A DNA stretch of 64,000 nt from Streptomyces achromogenes (lineage in GTDB: Bacteria > Actinomycetota > Actinomycetes > Streptomycetales > Streptomycetaceae). The notes below the pieces were generated by a model. It was not told the origin of the DNA. It did no database searches and saw only the letters and a list, made by a program, of their open reading frames with translations. Positions 61,304 to 64,000 of the stretch are shown one piece after another. How positions within the stretch are numbered: position 1 is the first letter of the stretch; each line of letters opens with the position of its first letter. Location of the stretch: the NCBI RefSeq assembly GCF_030816715.1, contig NZ_JAUSYH010000001.1, forward strand, positions 2,170,001-2,234,000, in the 5' to 3' direction. The position numbers were made by a program, and so were the translations under genes.

Positions 61304-63340
61304 TCAGTGGGTGGTGCGGCGGTGCGGCGCCCAGCCGTCCGCGCCCTTGAGGTAGGCCGTGACGGTGTGCGCCTTCGCGTCGGCGTCGCTCAGCTGGGGG
61401 CGGTCGGCGGTGACGGTCGCCCCCGGCCCGTGGTTGCGGTACTCCGCGAACCGGGCGTCCCGCCACGAGAACCCGCTCATGTCGGTCCACGGCGACGACT
61501 TGACCGCCGCCGGCAACGCGGTGTCGCGGATCAGCACCTGGCCGACCGCCGCCGGCTCCCCGCCGGGGTGCCAGGGCCGCCCGAGATGGAAGGACTGCTC
61601 CGGCGCGTCGCTGACGACCTCGGACCGGGTGATCAGGAACCCGTACGGATTGCCCGTCCAGGTCGAAGCGGCCGTCATATAGCCGTTGTTGGTGGCCGAT
61701 CCCCGGCTCAGCAGCCGGATCACCGACCGCTCGATCACGGTCGTGGCCCGTCCGTAGACGAAGTCGACGTCGCCTTCGATGTAGGAGTCCCGCACGTACA
61801 CCCGACTGGGGGTCGTCAGCTTGGGGCTGTCGGTCATCAGCGTGTCCTGGTTGCCCAGGAACGCCGTGTTCTCGAAGACGATCCGGTCGCCGGTGGTCTT
61901 CATGGCGAGGGCCTGCTCGCCCTTCAGCTCGACCGCGGCCTCGTCGAAGTCGTTGCTGAAGGTGAGGTTGCGGGCGGTGACGTCGTTCGCGGCGATCCGG
62001 ACGGTGGCGCTCCCCGTCGAACCCCCGTACTCGGCGGGCGTGTCGTACACGATGACGGTGTCCGAGCGGCGGTGTCCGGTGCCGCGCAGCGCGATGTTCG
62101 GCTTGCTCGCGGGGATGTACACCTTCTCGCGGTACGTGCCCGGCGCGACGGCGACGGTGACGCCGACGGCGTTGCCGTCGGGCACGGCGTCGACGGCGGC
62201 CTGGACCGTCGGGTAGTCGCCCGGCACGTTCAGCGTGACCGCGTCACCGATCTGCTTCTGCGGCCCGGAGAACCGGGTGACCAGCGCGGGGACGGCCGCC
62301 GCGGGGTCCAGCCGGTAGGCGTAGAACGCCCGCGGATCGAAGGCCGCGCCCCACTCGTCGGTCCGTCCGCTCGTCCTCCGCAGGATCGACCCGCGCTCGA
62401 CCAGCTCGGCCGTCGCGTCGGCCTGGTACGGGTGCTGGACCCGGTCGTAGTAACTGTTCTCGATGACCATCTTCGTGCGGCCCCGCGACCAGTTCCCGTA
62501 CGTCCACACCGGGTCCCCGTCGGCGACCTGCGCCGAGAGGTAGTTGTTGTAGAGGTGGGCGTAGGCGCAGTTGTCCGCCGAGGGGTTGCGCTGCTTGGTG
62601 CCCGTGAACCAGTTGTGGTCCATGGTGATCTGGGTCAGGACGTTCGTCGTCCAGCCGATGCCCAGCGCCTTGTTGTGGTTGCTGAACCGGTTGTAGGAGA
62701 CGGTGATGTACTGGCTGTCCTTGCGGATGTCGAGCAGCCCGTCGCCCATGTGCGTGAAGCGGTTGTGGTCGATCCACACGTGGTCGACCGTGTCCATCTG
62801 GATGGCGTCGAAGTCGGTGGTCTTGCCGTCCCAGTCGCCCTCGACGTAGCTGTCCCGGATCGTCAGGTTGCGGATGATCACGTTGTGCGTGCCGGGGTTC
62901 AGGTGCAGCTCGCCGTGCACGATCTCACCGGTGTCCCCGACCCCGGTGATCGTCTTGTTCGAGGTCACGACGATGTCCGAGCCGAACGGCTCGACGGCCA
63001 CCGCTCCCTTGACGCGGATGACGTACGGCTCCTCGGCCGCGGCGTACCGGGCCAGCGAGGCCTGGTCGGTGACGGTGACGACCTTGCCGCCCGCGCCGCC
63101 GGTGGTGCCGCCGGCGAGGGAGGCGAAGCCGTGGGCCCGGTCCGTCCAGCGGGACGCCGAGGCGGCCGGGGCGGCGGTCCGCGGCGCTGAACGGGTCCCC
63201 GGTGCGGAGTGAGCCTCCGGTGCGGAGGCGGTGGCCCGGGCCTCGCCGGCCGCGCCGAGGCAGCACGCCGCCAGCAGGCCGGCGACGGCCGCCAGGACCG
63301 CCGGCGGCCTTGGCAAGCGCTTGCTAGGGAAGTGCGTCAT
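61304..63340 (-). CDS. Secreted two-domain pectate lyase (PL1) - pectinesterase (CE8) fusion
   Basis: A 678-residue exported protein. A signal peptide (PAVLAAVAGLLAACCLGAAG) and a Ser/Ala/Pro linker precede a PL1 pectate lyase domain (about residues 65-355; DHVWIDHNRFTHMGDGLLDI, KQRNPSADNCAYAHLYNNYL). A CE8 methylesterase domain follows (about 365-678; NVPGDYPTVQAAVDAVPDGN, GEQALAMKTTGDRIVFENTA with FLGNQDTLM, EGDVDFVYGRATTVIE, HLGRPWHPG). Linking demethylation and cleavage in one chain is sensible but unusual. ATG 63340; a LacI-type palindrome lies within codons 6-10. The binding-protein gene follows 54 bases downstream. Confidence 0.92.
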   Translation of the reverse strand: MTHFPSKRLPRPPAVLAAVAGLLAACCLGAAGEARATASAPEAHSAPGTRSAPRTAAPAASASRWTDRAHGFASLAGGTTGGAGGKVVTVTDQASLARYAAAEEPYVIRVKGAVAVEPFGSDIVVTSNKTITGVGDTGEIVHGELHLNPGTHNVIIRNLTIRDSYVEGDWDGKTTDFDAIQMDTVDHVWIDHNRFTHMGDGLLDIRKDSQYITVSYNRFSNHNKALGIGWTTNVLTQITMDHNWFTGTKQRNPSADNCAYAHLYNNYLSAQVADGDPVWTYGNWSRGRTKMVIENSYYDRVQHPYQADATAELVERGSILRRTSGRTDEWGAAFDPRAFYAYRLDPAAAVPALVTRFSGPQKQIGDAVTLNVPGDYPTVQAAVDAVPDGNAVGVTVAVAPGTYREKVYIPASKPNIALRGTGHRRSDTVIVYDTPAEYGGSTGSATVRIAANDVTARNLTFSNDFDEAAVELKGEQALAMKTTGDRIVFENTAFLGNQDTLMTDSPKLTTPSRVYVRDSYIEGDVDFVYGRATTVIERSVIRLLSRGSATNNGYMTAASTWTGNPYGFLITRSEVVSDAPEQSFHLGRPWHPGGEPAAVGQVLIRDTALPAAVKSSPWTDMSGFSWRDARFAEYRNHGPGATVTADRPQLSDADAKAHTVTAYLKGADGWAPHRRTTH
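63313..63324. promoter_or_regulatory. LacI-type palindrome inside the 5' end of the fusion gene
   Basis: GCAAGCGCTTGC is a perfect 12-bp palindrome with the AAGCGCTT core found in operators of LacI-family sugar repressors. It starts 16 bases inside the coding region of the PL1-CE8 fusion, in the codons for the signal peptide's basic part (SKRLPR). A repressor bound here would block elongation or initiation. No LacI gene is in the window. Confidence 0.55.
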
Positions 63341-63373
63341 TGCGGCTCCCAACAGGCTTACAGCGGAAGTGGG

Positions 63374-64000
63374 TCAGAGTGTTCGGATGCGGAACTCGCT
63401 GAACGTGGCCGCGCCGACGTGCCCGGTACCGGTCGGCGCGACGGCGAAGAGGCCGAGCAGGGCTCCGACCCAGCGCCAGGGGGTGGCCGCGAAGACGGGG
63501 CCGGACGGGCACGGGCCGTCGCCGACGTCGTAGGCGAAACGGCAGCGCGCGCCCGCGCCGATCTCGATGCGCAGCCGTGCCCGGCCGTCGGGGGCGAGCC
63601 GTGGCCGGGCCGCGTCCCGCTCGCTCTCGGCGACCGGCTCGGCGAACCGGTGGACGAGCCGGACCGTGCCGTCGGCGTCCCGCTGGAGCCCGATCCAGCC
63701 GAACGCGTCGCCGAGGACCGTGAGTCCGGCGCGTGCGCCCGGCTCCTCGCTGTGCAGCCGCAGCTCCACCTCGACGGCGGACGGGACGCCGGGCAGCCGC
63801 TGGGTGAGGACGTTCGGCAGGGTGCGCAGATCATGCGCGTCCGGCGTCCGCACGCAGGTCAGCCGCAGTCCGTCGGCCGAGTGCCGGACGGCCCAGCCGG
63901 CCTGGGGGTTGGCCGTCCACGACCACTGGCGGCCCGGGCGCCCGCCGGGGAAGTCGTCGTCGACGGCGGGCGCAGCGGGCGGCTGCGGGGGCAGGGCGGG
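63374..64000 (-). CDS. GH43-like glycoside hydrolase, C-terminal part (partial)
   Basis: The frame stays open to the right edge; 208 codons are visible including the stop. The product has a linker (PALPPQPPAAPAVDDDFPGG), then RPGRQWSWTANPQAGWAVRH and SADGLRLTC, and a beta-rich domain (GVPSAVEVELRLHSEEPGAR, RLRIEIGAGARCRFAYDVGD, ATPWRWVGALLGLFAVAPTG). This is the C-terminal concanavalin-A-like domain of family 43 arabinanase/xylosidase-type enzymes. The catalytic propeller lies outside the window. It is the first visible gene of the minus-strand pectin locus, 33 bases before the fusion gene. Confidence 0.75.
   Translation of the reverse strand, partial: PALPPQPPAAPAVDDDFPGGRPGRQWSWTANPQAGWAVRHSADGLRLTCVRTPDAHDLRTLPNVLTQRLPGVPSAVEVELRLHSEEPGARAGLTVLGDAFGWIGLQRDADGTVRLVHRFAEPVAESERDAARPRLAPDGRARLRIEIGAGARCRFAYDVGDGPCPSGPVFAATPWRWVGALLGLFAVAPTGTGHVGAATFSEFRIRTL

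Overview
The window is about 72% GC, with strong G/C bias at third codon positions, many GTG starts, many 4-base GTGA/ATGA stop-start overlaps and purine-rich Shine-Dalgarno sites. Gene content (Asp23 cluster, ectABCD, SigE-type ECF factors, PHO box, cobalamin genes, secreted pectinases) points to a Streptomyces chromosome, probably outside the extreme arms. I see no prophage, IS element, CRISPR array, rRNA or tRNA.

Layout. 1-6.0 kb: start of a sterol-desaturase-like gene, a VIT/CCC1 transporter, a DEDDh exonuclease with a BRCT-like tail, a Cys-rich zinc protein, SURF1, and a YbdD/CstA pair. 6.3-11.3 kb: a tightly overlapping run of a Na+/solute symporter, an ECF sigma factor, a small membrane protein, a GH15 hydrolase and an atypical SDR. 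11.5-14.9 kb: an envelope-stress cluster (AmaP, DUF6286, two Asp23 proteins, a DUF2273-like peptide) with a divergent 'P10-family' protein that I interpret as a tandem degenerate Asp23 protein. 15-22.6 kb: enoyl-CoA hydratase, HTH protein, ABC-F ATPase, VOC protein, unknown protein, alpha/beta hydrolase and a frameshifted class II aldolase.

22.7-34.3 kb: a PHO-box-preceded phosphate transporter, then a cobalamin riboswitch, a possible 19-residue leader peptide, and cobD-cobQ-(58-aa ORF)-chlID-cobO-cobB; a ZIP transporter and a CbiG/CobE-CobC fusion follow. cobN is not in this cluster. 34.7-39.5 kb: a polar amino-acid ABC transporter operon ending in an amidohydrolase, divergent from a class V aminotransferase, with a palindrome over the shared promoter. 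39.5-43.9 kb: a 22-bp tandem repeat, a DinB protein, and ectABCD (ectoine and 5-hydroxyectoine synthesis) closed by a very strong bidirectional hairpin terminator. 43.9-54.2 kb: a second class V aminotransferase-fold protein, DsbA/FrnE oxidoreductase, DUF1349 protein, a divergent ALDH/IclR pair, GNAT, a penicillin-binding protein, an NCS2 purine permease, and an ECF sigma factor with its membrane partner.

54.3-64 kb: a secreted HAD phosphatase and then a pectin-utilisation locus, all on the minus strand: partial GH43-like enzyme, a PL1-CE8 pectate lyase/pectin methylesterase fusion, a sugar-binding lipoprotein, a rhamnogalacturonan acetylesterase, a PL1 pectate lyase and two tandem pectin methylesterases. 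Several carry twin-arginine-type signals. Together they would demethylate, deacetylate and cleave pectin outside the cell and capture the oligosaccharides.

The observations I would look at first are the tandem-Asp23 reading of the P10-family protein, the leader peptide between riboswitch and cobD, the sigma factor embedded in a transporter operon, the CobE-CobC fusion in a cluster lacking cobN, the PL1-CE8 fusion with a LacI-type operator inside its signal-peptide codons, and the long perfect palindromes at 1400, 2795 and 43812. No wholly new system is evident; these are local novelties in a largely recognisable core-type region. All family calls come from reading the sequence, without database searches.
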